The notes below the pieces were generated by a model. That model was not told the origin of the DNA. It searched no databases and saw only the letters and a program-made list of their open reading frames with translations. DNA of 27,039 nucleotides from assembly GCA_002508425.1 (NCBI GenBank), contig DAKU01000073.1:12729-39767 (forward strand). Reading direction: 5' to 3'. Both the position numbers and the translations under genes were made by a program. Below, one piece after another: positions 14,881 through 21,265 of this stretch. This DNA comes from Methanosarcinaceae archaeon UBA470 (GTDB lineage: Archaea; Halobacteriota; Methanosarcinia; Methanosarcinales; Methanosarcinaceae). How positions within the stretch are numbered: the stretch's first letter is position 1; each line of letters opens with the position of its first letter.

Positions 14881-16209
14881 TTACGTTCTGTTTAGATACC
14901 TTTCTATCTCCCAGTCGTGTACCTGCACTTTATATGCATCCCATTCTGCTCTTGCAATCTTTAATATATTATCATGCACATGTGTGCCCAATACCTTTCT
15001 GAGGAGTTCATCCTGTTCTAGGTAATTTGCACTCTCAAACAGAGTTCCAGGCAGGCTTTCAATACCCTGTTCAGCACGTTCTTTGACGCTCAGATCAAAA
15101 ATATTGTAATCTACCATGTGCTTTGGTGCAGTTTTATTCTTAATGCCTTCAAGACCTGCTGCCAATATAGCGGCAAAAGTAAGGTATGGGTTACATGATG
15201 GGTCAGGACTTCTCAGTTCCACGCGGGTGCTGTTTCCCCTTGGAGCAGGTATGCGTATAAGGGAACTACGATTCGCGCCAGACCATGCAATGTATACCGG
15301 TGCTTCATAGCCTGGTATTATCCTTTTATACGAGTTCACAATAGGGTTTGCTATACATGTTATAGCTTTGACATGGTTCAGAACACCAGCGATGAAATAC
15401 CTTGCAGTGTCGCTTATCTGCATCTCTGCATCAGGGTCATAGAAAGCGTTCTTTCCATCCTTGGAGAGGGATAAATTGACGTGCATACCTGAGCCATTGA
15501 CAGTAGCTATGGGTTTAGGCATAAAAGTCGCATGCAGGCCATTTAACTTTGCGATAGTCCGAGCTACATATTTGAATGTAACCACATTATCAGCCATGGT
15601 CAATGCATCACCATATTTAAAGTCGATCTCGTGTTGTCCAAAGGCCACTTCGTGATGAGAAGCTTCAATCTCAAAGTTGAGGTCCATAAGTGCAAGTACT
15701 ATCTCGCGCCTTATATCCTCAGCAATATCTGTGGGTGCAAATTCAAAATAGCTCCCATAGTCATGGGGTATGGTAGTAGCATTACCATTTTCTCTTTCAA
15801 ATAGGAAAAACTCCATCTCAGGTCCTACATTCAAAGTAAAACCCATCTCTGCAGCTTTTTCCGTCACCTTTCTTAGCACATAGCGAGGATCACCTTTGAA
15901 AGGTTCACCATTTGTCTGATGTACATCACAGATAATGCGTGCCACCTGGCCTTTACCGTTATTCCAGGGCAGTAGTGCGAATGTAGTTACATCGGGCTTA
16001 AGCAGCATGTCGGATTCGTATATCCTTACAAATCCTTCTATGGATGAACCATCAAAGCTGATACCTGTGGTCAGAGCTTTTCCTATCTGTTTCACAGGTA
16101 TTTCCACATCTTTGACTACACCCTGTATGTCTGTAAACTGCAGCCGTATGAACTTTACATTGTGTTCTTCAATGGCTTTCAAAACATCATTTTCGTTCCT
16201 AACTATCAT
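14881..16209 (-). CDS. Glutamine synthetase, second type I paralogue
   Basis: A second full-length (442-residue) GSI, clearly diverged from the first. All catalytic blocks remain: DGSSIEGFVRIYESDM near residues 53-68, GPEMEFFLFE near 129, EASHHEVAFGQHEIDF near 185-200, NGSGMHVNLS near 238, NSYKRIIPGYEAP near 293-305 and NRSSLIRIPAP near 315. One visible difference is Tyr in RIYESDM where the first copy has Glu (RIEESDM), next to the Arg tied to feedback control. Regulation may therefore differ. AGGAGATTCA precedes the ATG, a strong start. It heads a unit with a GNAT gene. In M. mazei a second GS (GlnA2) exists beside GlnA1; this could be its counterpart, but orthology was not tested. Confidence 0.95.
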   Translation of the reverse strand: MIVRNENDVLKAIEEHNVKFIRLQFTDIQGVVKDVEIPVKQIGKALTTGISFDGSSIEGFVRIYESDMLLKPDVTTFALLPWNNGKGQVARIICDVHQTNGEPFKGDPRYVLRKVTEKAAEMGFTLNVGPEMEFFLFERENGNATTIPHDYGSYFEFAPTDIAEDIRREIVLALMDLNFEIEASHHEVAFGQHEIDFKYGDALTMADNVVTFKYVARTIAKLNGLHATFMPKPIATVNGSGMHVNLSLSKDGKNAFYDPDAEMQISDTARYFIAGVLNHVKAITCIANPIVNSYKRIIPGYEAPVYIAWSGANRSSLIRIPAPRGNSTRVELRSPDPSCNPYLTFAAILAAGLEGIKNKTAPKHMVDYNIFDLSVKERAEQGIESLPGTLFESANYLEQDELLRKVLGTHVHDNILKIARAEWDAYKVQVHDWEIERYLNRT

Positions 16210-16456
16210 TGAATCTCCTGTCCAGCAGTATACGCCGCGCTGACTTGCGATATATTATTCTGAAGGGAGATATAATTATTCTTTCAATATATTTACAAAT
16301 CAGGTTAAGAATTTAATCGAAGAATCCAATCAAATAATCAGTCATGAGCATTCTTTTCAGCCAGATGCGCTGCCTCGAAAATTTTAGAATCTTAAAACCA
16401 GAGGTTTGAATTCTTGCATGATCTAAGCATTTCTACGAAGCTATTATAATAGTGGC

Positions 16457-17056
16457 TTACACTATTTTATTAGTAATTTCATTCGCTTCTTTCACTGAAC
16501 ATAAAGTTGTTTCAAAATAAGTCCGAATGTATGCACATCCTTTTTTCCACTCATTTCCTATTATTTCCTCAGTCCGTTTTGGCATCTTTTCATAAATCGG
16601 ACATTCACTCATATTTTTTATATGTTTGTTAATAAGTTCAGAAACAGACCCAATTACAATGGCGGGATTGCCCACAGCGACTGAATTATTGGGAATATTT
16701 TTTGTAACAACGCTTCCTGAGCCAATAATTACATTATTGCCAATGCTAACACCTGGCATAATAATGCTTCCTGCACCAATGAAGGTTTCAGAACCAATGG
16801 ACACTTTCTCTATTTTTGTGTAACCCGTGTATTTTCTAAGACTACCATCATGTGCTAAAACAATAGTTCCATATGATATGACTGAATTATTACCAATAGA
16901 GATCAACGAATTATATCCCGGATCTATGAGCACATTCCTTCCAATAAACACATTTTTTTCTAACATCATTTTTTTTCGGAACATTAAACTCCTGATGTTC
17001 ACTCTACAAAATGCTCTAGCAGAAGATGCTATTCTAAAAATAGTTCTAAATCCCAT
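16457..17056 (-). CDS. Hexapeptide-repeat acyltransferase (serine/sugar O-acetyltransferase-like)
   Basis: A 199-residue left-handed beta-helix transferase, likely using acetyl-CoA to acetylate a sugar or similar hydroxyl or amine. Hexapeptide turns run from about residue 36 to 140: FIGRNVLIDPG, ISIGNNSVISYGTIV, then VSIGSETFIGAGSIIMPG and VSIGNNVIIGSGSVVTK, ending in the classic NNSVAVGNPA. His69 in LAHDGS is the likely catalytic base. A basic N-terminal region and a ~55-residue helical tail flank the domain. GGTGG lies 6 bases before the ATG. Codon use is noticeably AT-rich compared with the nitrogen genes, suggesting transfer, as is common for surface-polysaccharide modification genes. It stands alone, with 17-base direct repeats upstream. 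The 247 bases between it and the glutamine synthetase start show no gene. Confidence 0.85.
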   Translation of the reverse strand: MGFRTIFRIASSARAFCRVNIRSLMFRKKMMLEKNVFIGRNVLIDPGYNSLISIGNNSVISYGTIVLAHDGSLRKYTGYTKIEKVSIGSETFIGAGSIIMPGVSIGNNVIIGSGSVVTKNIPNNSVAVGNPAIVIGSVSELINKHIKNMSECPIYEKMPKRTEEIIGNEWKKGCAYIRTYFETTLCSVKEANEITNKIV

Positions 17057-17064
17057 ATTCCCAC

Positions 17065-17112
17065 CACTCTCATGAACGATTTTAACAACTCCTCACACTC
17101 CCATGAACTATT
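17065..17112. repeat. Two 17-base direct repeats, 31 bases apart
   Basis: CACTCTCATGAACGATT (17065-17081) and CACTCCCATGAACTATT (17096-17112) match at 15 of 17 positions. Start-to-start distance is 31 bases, about three helical turns. They lie just upstream of the acyltransferase start, the first touching its ribosome site. This is the layout of a regulator bound on one face of DNA; a chance duplication cannot be excluded. Confidence 0.45.
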
Positions 17113-17137
17113 GTACCAATTCCTTAATATGTGTTAT

Positions 17138-17159
17138 GGATGCCCTGGTGAGGGCATCC
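17138..17159 (-). terminator. Strong hairpin after the repeat-protein gene
   Basis: GGATGCCCT and AGGGCATCC form a perfect 9-base stem over a GGTG loop, 44 bases beyond the stop of the repeat protein on the minus strand. No T-run follows on that strand, so it may act as a 3'-end stabiliser as much as a terminator. Confidence 0.55.
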
Positions 17160-17203
17160 TCGCAAAAATTCACTCGTTTTTATCTGATTAACCCTCTTGG
17201 GTA

Positions 17204-18226
17204 TCAAGCTCCAGAAGATTCATTTCCAGGAATAATTCCTGCTTTTTCCATTGGTCTGTGTTCCATTCTTCTCTCGTTAGTTGGCCCAATTCCAAGTTCT
17301 TCCATAGCTGAGTGCATCTGTTCCATTGCTTCTTTTAAATCGTCCTCGCCTTCTGCATTGGTGATTAGTGTTTTTACTTTCTCAAGCTCTGTGAGTGCAG
17401 TGGTCAACATCTCTTCTGTGATATTTTGGTTGTCCAGTTCATCTATGTTCTCTATGTCATACTCTATTTTTGAGATGGTGTTATTCACTTGTTCCAGCAT
17501 TCTTTCCTGCGTTGTCTCAAAAGTTTCGTCATCTTGTAAAGCTTCTGGCTTGCCCATCATGGCAGGTCCCATTCCAAGTGTCTCCATTGCTGAATTGACA
17601 AGTTCCCTTGCTTCCTTTAGATCCTCCTCATCTTCTGCATTCTCCACTATTGTTTTTGCTTCTTCTAGCTGACTGGTTGCGTTATCCAGCATTTCTGCTG
17701 TAATATTCTCATCATCGATCTCTCCTGAATCTATTAATGATATGAATGAGATCGTATCATTTATTTGCCCCAGCATTCTTTCCTGTTGTGTTTCGAATGA
17801 TTCTTCTTCTGGAGCCTCTCTATCCATCATCCTTACAGGTGCTAATCCAAGTGTCTCCATTGCTGAGTGCATTAGTTCTATTGCTCCCCTCAGATCATCT
17901 CCGTCTTCTGCATTCTCCACTATTGTTTTTGCTTCTTCCAGTTGAGTTGTAGCGTTCTCCAACATTTCTGCTGTGATATTTTCATCCTCGACCTCTCCTG
18001 CTTCTATCTTTGAGATCGTATCGTTTATTTGCTCCAGCATTCTTTCCTGCTGTGTTTCAAAAGTTTCATTGTCAAGGGAGAATCTCGCTGGATCTCCGAT
18101 ATTTATCTTCTCATCATGCATTGCTTCATGCATTTTTTGTTTCTGGCCGTTGTCCTGTGCAGCTAATGTGGATGGTATCATACATACAACCATCATAGCC
18201 ACTGAAAGGACAGCTATAGTTTTCAT
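17204..18226 (-). CDS. Secreted protein with three ~75-80-residue sequon-rich helical repeats
   Basis: The 340-residue product begins with a Sec signal peptide (MKTIAVLSVAMMVVCMIPSTLAA, read in parts, cleavage near residue 23). A short linker leads into three tandem repeats at about residues 56-130, 144-221 and 236-315. Each starts FETxQERMLxQ, carries NIT, NDT or NNT and mostly NAT sequons for N-glycosylation, and ends in a helix like SAMETLGxxP. The sequence is strongly acidic and heptad-like, so coiled-coil or helical-bundle repeats are likely. The C-terminus is a short basic/Met-rich tail with no anchor. The start is ambiguous: ATG at 18226 or an in-frame TTG at 18271; GGGAGG lies 23 bases before the ATG, unusually far. 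I do not recognise a family; a surface-exposed or secreted role is inferred. Confidence 0.75.
   Translation of the reverse strand: MKTIAVLSVAMMVVCMIPSTLAAQDNGQKQKMHEAMHDEKINIGDPARFSLDNETFETQQERMLEQINDTISKIEAGEVEDENITAEMLENATTQLEEAKTIVENAEDGDDLRGAIELMHSAMETLGLAPVRMMDREAPEEESFETQQERMLGQINDTISFISLIDSGEIDDENITAEMLDNATSQLEEAKTIVENAEDEEDLKEARELVNSAMETLGMGPAMMGKPEALQDDETFETTQERMLEQVNNTISKIEYDIENIDELDNQNITEEMLTTALTELEKVKTLITNAEGEDDLKEAMEQMHSAMEELGIGPTNERRMEHRPMEKAGIIPGNESSGA
17282..18061 (-). repeat. Three tandem coding repeats within the secreted protein
   Basis: Units occupy about 17837-18061, 17564-17797 and 17282-17521. The first two are the most alike: the stretches encoding TAEMLxNAT and QLEEAKTIVENAED are nearly the same in DNA, pointing to a recent duplication. 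The third, C-terminal unit is more diverged and has a longer insert after NNTISKIE. The spacers between units vary in length and encode Met/Arg/Glu-rich linkers. Confidence 0.8.
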
Positions 18227-18640
18227 TATTATTTTTTTCGTATTGTTTTCCTCCCAATTCTTTGTATCCAAGCAGCTAATCTGTTGGCATAATTGCTGGA
18301 TTCCCTGTGAATCATATAAGGATACTTAGCAATCAAAGGGAAAAAAGGGTTTAAATTTAAAAAAGAAAGATTTATTAGAGTTTTTATTACTGTAAGTCCC
18401 TTTATAATACCTTTTTTGGGAAGTCAGATCCAGAGGTGTAAAATAAGCAATCAATTATTCATCAGTGCATGAGCTTGCATTTACTTAAAAATAGGATGAA
18501 TTTGGTGCTTTTTAGGAAATAATGTGTAAATTAATGAGTTTAATAGTTTGAATCAGTATTTAAAATCCTGTAATCACTAATCTATATCCTTCTAAACAAT
18601 TTCCTTTTAAATTAATGTGCTATAAAGCTTCATCTCTCCA
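18227..18640. other. AT-rich spacer without a recognisable gene
   Basis: This divergent spacer is very AT-rich, with homopolymer tracts such as AAAAAAGGG and TTTAAATTTAAAAAAG. The only open frames are under about 20 codons. It contains the leader region of the repeat-protein gene (18227-18350, with the AATTGGGAGG element) and TATA-like stretches in both directions. I see no repeats, tRNA or transposon remains in it. Confidence 0.5.
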
Positions 18641-18647
18641 AAAAAAG

Positions 18648-18656
18648 TATAAATAA
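18648..18656 (+). promoter_or_regulatory. TATA box for the lipoprotein/regulator operon
   Basis: AAAAAAG followed by TATAAATAA resembles an archaeal BRE plus TATA box. Transcription would begin near 18675, giving a leader of about 130 nt before the lipoprotein start. That leader contains the structured element at 18731-18785. Confidence 0.55.
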
Positions 18657-18730
18657 TAGTATCTCTGTTTTCTATTATAACAGCTATATGCAAGTCTCTC
18701 AAGCATATTTATATTGTTCAATGCCTTTAT

Positions 18731-18785
18731 TGGCTGGCATACTGGCGCCAGTTCACAGCGTTCCGGATGGAACGGGACACAGCCA
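18731..18785 (+). ncRNA. Three-way-junction-like RNA leader element
   Basis: An outer stem TGGCTG/CAGCCA (18731-18736 with 18780-18785) encloses two hairpins. One is the 12-base palindrome ACTGGCGCCAGT (18741-18752), foldable as 4 pairs over GCGC. The other is CGTTCC-GGAT-GGAACG (18759-18774). The element is GC-rich inside a very AT-rich spacer and ends 19 bases before the lipoprotein start, where ribosome access could be affected. An ORF reading through it (from 18688) exists, but the predicted TATA and the signal peptide both argue that translation starts downstream. No known riboswitch class is recognised; the fold was drawn by eye. Confidence 0.45.
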
Positions 18786-18804
18786 GACTAAAAAATATAG
18801 GTAT

Positions 18805-19761
18805 ATGAATCACATGAATCACAAGGCTATAGTGCTTATATTTACAATCTTCTTGGCTACAATTGCAGGTGGATGTGCAGATAAGCCCTCCTCTGAGAAC
18901 AATGGTCCTGACTATAAAGTGAGTTACAGCCTTGTTCCGACATATCTAGGTGTTCTTCCATCTCCTGATTATCTTAAGCCGGAACATCCCGATGTTCATC
19001 CTGTTGTAAGGGATGAAAAAGAGGAGTTTAATTATATTCTCTCAGAAGCAGATATTATTTCAGAAGATATAGACTCCAAAATACTGAGTTTTGAGGAAGA
19101 GGGCAAAGACGTTCAAAGGCTTAAGTCTCTTTTGGAAGAGTACAAAGCTTTGATAGCTAGTGCAAGAACATATCGGGAACTTGCAGATAATGGACATGAT
19201 GATTGCTCGGATCCAGAATGTCAGGCACTGGAAAAGGAACTATATTTAGAACTCTCACGAGAGAGCCTGAAAAAATCGAATTCCATCTTATCCGAGATTT
19301 TCAACGAAGTCAAAAAGATGCTCCCGGGGCATATTGAATTAGGCGAAGGTTGTACACTTTCTGCAACTGGTAAAGGCAGGGTGCTCCTAGCAGGTGATTT
19401 AAACGCTAATCTTTCTGTAAGAGATGGTATTCTGTATATAGTAGGTTTCCCAGAGGGTCCGGAATCTCCGATCGATATAGTAGGGAAATATGAGTATGAA
19501 GAGTCACAAAAAGGTGAGGATCGTTTATCCTATTATAAGTTAATTGATGCTGAAGTGGATATTTCTGCACAAAGATCGGCATTCATTATAGAAGCAAATG
19601 AAATTTCTCTCGATATAAGTGGAACTTGTACAGTTGATCTATTTGGTAACGGTACTTACAGTATAACATGTCAGGATGGTAGTTCGGGCGAAATGCAATG
19701 GGAACTACCTACAGTGAGAAGAACTATTAATAGCCCCTATATCTATACTGGTGTTCAATGA
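18805..19761 (+). CDS. Lipoprotein with helical and beta domains, partner of membrane wHTH regulator
   Basis: A 318-residue lipoprotein. The signal peptide MNHKAIVLIFTIFLATIAGGC has its lipidated Cys near residue 24 counted from the ATG at 18805. Residues about 65-180 are acidic and helical, probably coiled-coil, with a CSDPEC pair near 156-161. Residues about 185-318 are beta-rich and Gly/Ser-containing (GEGCTLSATGKGRVLLAGDLNANLSV read in parts), resembling a beta-solenoid or sandwich. Two ATGs (18805 and 18814) are possible; an open frame extends back to 18688 but runs through the structured leader and would displace the signal peptide, so I reject that start. The stop overlaps the next gene's ATG (ATGA), so the lipoprotein and the regulator are coupled. 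No family recognised. Confidence 0.75.
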   Translation: MNHMNHKAIVLIFTIFLATIAGGCADKPSSENNGPDYKVSYSLVPTYLGVLPSPDYLKPEHPDVHPVVRDEKEEFNYILSEADIISEDIDSKILSFEEEGKDVQRLKSLLEEYKALIASARTYRELADNGHDDCSDPECQALEKELYLELSRESLKKSNSILSEIFNEVKKMLPGHIELGEGCTLSATGKGRVLLAGDLNANLSVRDGILYIVGFPEGPESPIDIVGKYEYEESQKGEDRLSYYKLIDAEVDISAQRSAFIIEANEISLDISGTCTVDLFGNGTYSITCQDGSSGEMQWELPTVRRTINSPYIYTGVQ

Positions 19762-20708
19762 AGGCATTTTCCCGCAGAATCATATTTGCCATCTTGCTCG
19801 TCCTTCCATTTTTAATGACAGCAAGCGCAGGTGCTACCATTCATGGAGTGGTATATGAATGGAATACATTCCAACCACTGGAAAATGTAATTGTAGAAGT
19901 GAACTCCACTCCCTTGCAGTCTATGGTGTGTACATATGGAACTTATTCCTTTGAACTATCTCCGGGAAACTATAAGATAACAGCAAGTTATTATGAGGAT
20001 AGTACTCTTACTTATTATGCCGAGGATTTTGTGAATATTACGAATGAAGGCAGCTATGTGCTTGATCTTCTTTTGTTCCCTGAGTATTATCAGGGTACGT
20101 CTTCTACTAACGCTTCTAGTAATGTTTCCTCGTCTTCAGGTCAGTATGTAAGTTCTCAGAATGTGACGGCAAGTAAGACTAGTTTTATTTCAACAGATAC
20201 TCTTGTTATAACAATTTTCATACTTTTTGGTGTATTTATTATTTTCAGATATTTTGCAAGTCCGAAAACTACTTCCCATGTAGAAAAACATCATGAAGTA
20301 AAACAAGATAAGATCGGGGAAAATGTCGTTCTGACTCCCAAGCCGGTTCAATTTACAGCATCTTCAGAAAACCATGAAATGGAATCAGAGGACTCCGAGG
20401 CAATGGATTCAGAAGAATCATATGATGACTCTACAGAATTGATCATTACTGAGCCGGAACAGACAGAAACAACTACTGTGGATGATATTCCCAAAGGGCC
20501 AATACCTTCTGATTTGCAGGAAATATTAGATATTATTCGTTCTCAAGGAGGGCGAATGACTCAAAAGGATCTAAGAAGCAAGCTAAAATATTCTGAGGGC
20601 AAAGTAAGCCTCATGCTATTTGATCTTGAAAAGAGAGGCATGATCCAGAAGTTCAAAAGAGGTAGAGGAAACGTTATACTTCTTGTTGAACAAGATCAAC
20701 AGTCTTAA
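19758..20708 (+). CDS. Membrane-tethered winged-helix transcription regulator
   Basis: A 316-residue one-protein transmembrane regulator. A signal peptide occupies residues 1-25. An extracellular carboxypeptidase-regulatory-like beta-sandwich (ATIHGVVYEWNTFQPLENVIVEV, read in parts) spans about 26-108. An S/N-rich linker follows at 112-145 with N-glycosylation sequons, and a single membrane span at about 148-166 (LVITIFILFGVFIIF). A highly acidic cytoplasmic linker runs from 170 to 245, and a MarR/COG2512-like winged helix from about 250 to 311 (LQEILDIIRSQGGRMTQKDL, KVSLMLFDLEKRGMI, FKRGRGNVILL). The architecture is known for archaeal predicted membrane-associated regulators. It overlaps the lipoprotein gene by 4 bases. 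The lipoprotein probably senses or modulates, and the regulator carries the signal to DNA; targets may include the ABC operon downstream, which is inference. Confidence 0.85.
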   Translation: MKAFSRRIIFAILLVLPFLMTASAGATIHGVVYEWNTFQPLENVIVEVNSTPLQSMVCTYGTYSFELSPGNYKITASYYEDSTLTYYAEDFVNITNEGSYVLDLLLFPEYYQGTSSTNASSNVSSSSGQYVSSQNVTASKTSFISTDTLVITIFILFGVFIIFRYFASPKTTSHVEKHHEVKQDKIGENVVLTPKPVQFTASSENHEMESEDSEAMDSEESYDDSTELIITEPEQTETTTVDDIPKGPIPSDLQEILDIIRSQGGRMTQKDLRSKLKYSEGKVSLMLFDLEKRGMIQKFKRGRGNVILLVEQDQQS

Positions 20709-20889
20709 GGTCTAATCTTCTTTTTTGAGATATTTTATCATAATAATCCTTTATAGTGATTCTAAATGCAATTTCATCTCATTTTAAAGGTTATTTTACT
20801 CTCAAATACTGTATAAAAGTTTGAATTTTGAAACTAATTTCCATTTTCTCTTTAAGCTCTAAGTATGTTTTTATTATAAAATACTAAAA

Positions 20890-21023
20890 GGGGGTTTGCT
20901 GCCAGGAACATGCTGGCAAGCGTACCACCCAACACAGCCATCCCCCATTCCCCATGTGTGATTACCACACAAAGGAGTGAATAGGAGGCATCTCACTCTC
21001 CTGTGGATGCCTCCCTAAAGGGG
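20890..21023 (+). ncRNA. GC-rich multi-helix RNA candidate with possible pseudoknot
   Basis: A 134-base island, much richer in G and C than its flanks, with no ORF. Helices visible: GGGGG/CCCCC (20890-20894 with 20942-20946) enclosing TGCCAG/CTGGCA (20900-20905 with 20913-20918); CCCC/GGGG (20950-20953 with 21020-21023) enclosing TGTGTG/CACACA (20955-20960 with 20966-20971) and a 9-base exact stem GGAGGCATC/GATGCCTCC (20984-20992 with 21006-21014). GAGTGA at 20975-20980 is complementary to TCACTC in that stem's loop (20993-20998), giving the a-b-a'-b' order of an H-type pseudoknot. TATA-like boxes precede it (20812, 20875) and a separate TATA at 21050 follows, so it could be an independent small RNA. 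The strand is uncertain; no known class is recognised. Confidence 0.5.
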
Positions 21024-21049
21024 ATTAGGTAAAACTACATGAAAATAAA

Positions 21050-21057
21050 TATATATT
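21050..21057 (+). promoter_or_regulatory. TATA box for the ABC exporter operon
   Basis: TATATATT within an AAATAAATATATATTAA tract. Transcription would begin near 21077, placing the small ORF at 21110 and the ATPase gene on the same message and leaving the structured RNA island outside it. Assigned by composition and spacing. Confidence 0.45.
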
Positions 21058-21109
21058 AATATTATCCACACAATACTTTATGGTTATGGTACATTACTGG
21101 AGAGATAAA

Positions 21110-21253
21110 GTGAGTAAAAAGTACGGTTTCAAAAACTATGATGTCCTTGACAAAAGGCAGTTAAATCTGCTACTATGGAATATGGTGAAAAACCTGTCCA
21201 ATAATGCACAGGTTTCATCTTCATCCCTTTCATATCATAAGGACTCAAAATAA
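21110..21253 (+). CDS. Candidate 47-residue small protein before the ABC operon
   Basis: A short frame beginning GTG with GGAG 7-8 bases upstream, an acceptable archaeal ribosome site, and ending 12 bases before the ATPase start. The frame can be read further back to an ATG at 21080 (57 residues) but without a ribosome site. The product (KKYGFKNYDVLDKRQLN, LLLWNMVKNLSNNAQ, then a Ser-rich tail) is basic and soluble, with an amphipathic helix in the middle and no signal peptide or membrane segment. I do not recognise it. It may be a true small protein, or a leader ORF whose translation affects the downstream gene. Confidence 0.4.
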   Translation: MSKKYGFKNYDVLDKRQLNLLLWNMVKNLSNNAQVSSSSLSYHKDSK

Positions 21254-21265
21254 GGAGAATACCTT

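Noticed and set aside
16210..16456. Possible promoter elements and dyads before the second glutamine synthetase
   Set aside because: Two TATA-like stretches (16269-16279 and 16288-16295 on the minus strand) are equally plausible and no clear dyad matches the one at glnA, so I did not call a site.
17282..18061. Tandem repeats considered as a CRISPR or non-coding repeat array
   Set aside because: Units are about 225-240 bases, in frame and encode a conserved peptide repeat; spacing and divergence do not fit CRISPR. No CRISPR array or cas gene is seen in the window.
18688..18804. N-terminal extension of the lipoprotein to an ATG at 18688
   Set aside because: It would place about 40 residues before a clear lipoprotein signal peptide, and it runs through a structured GC-rich element downstream of the predicted transcription start.
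20890..21023. Structured island considered as SRP RNA, RNase P RNA or a cobalamin riboswitch
   Set aside because: Too short for archaeal SRP or RNase P RNA, and none of the conserved boxes of these or of cobalamin riboswitches could be found.
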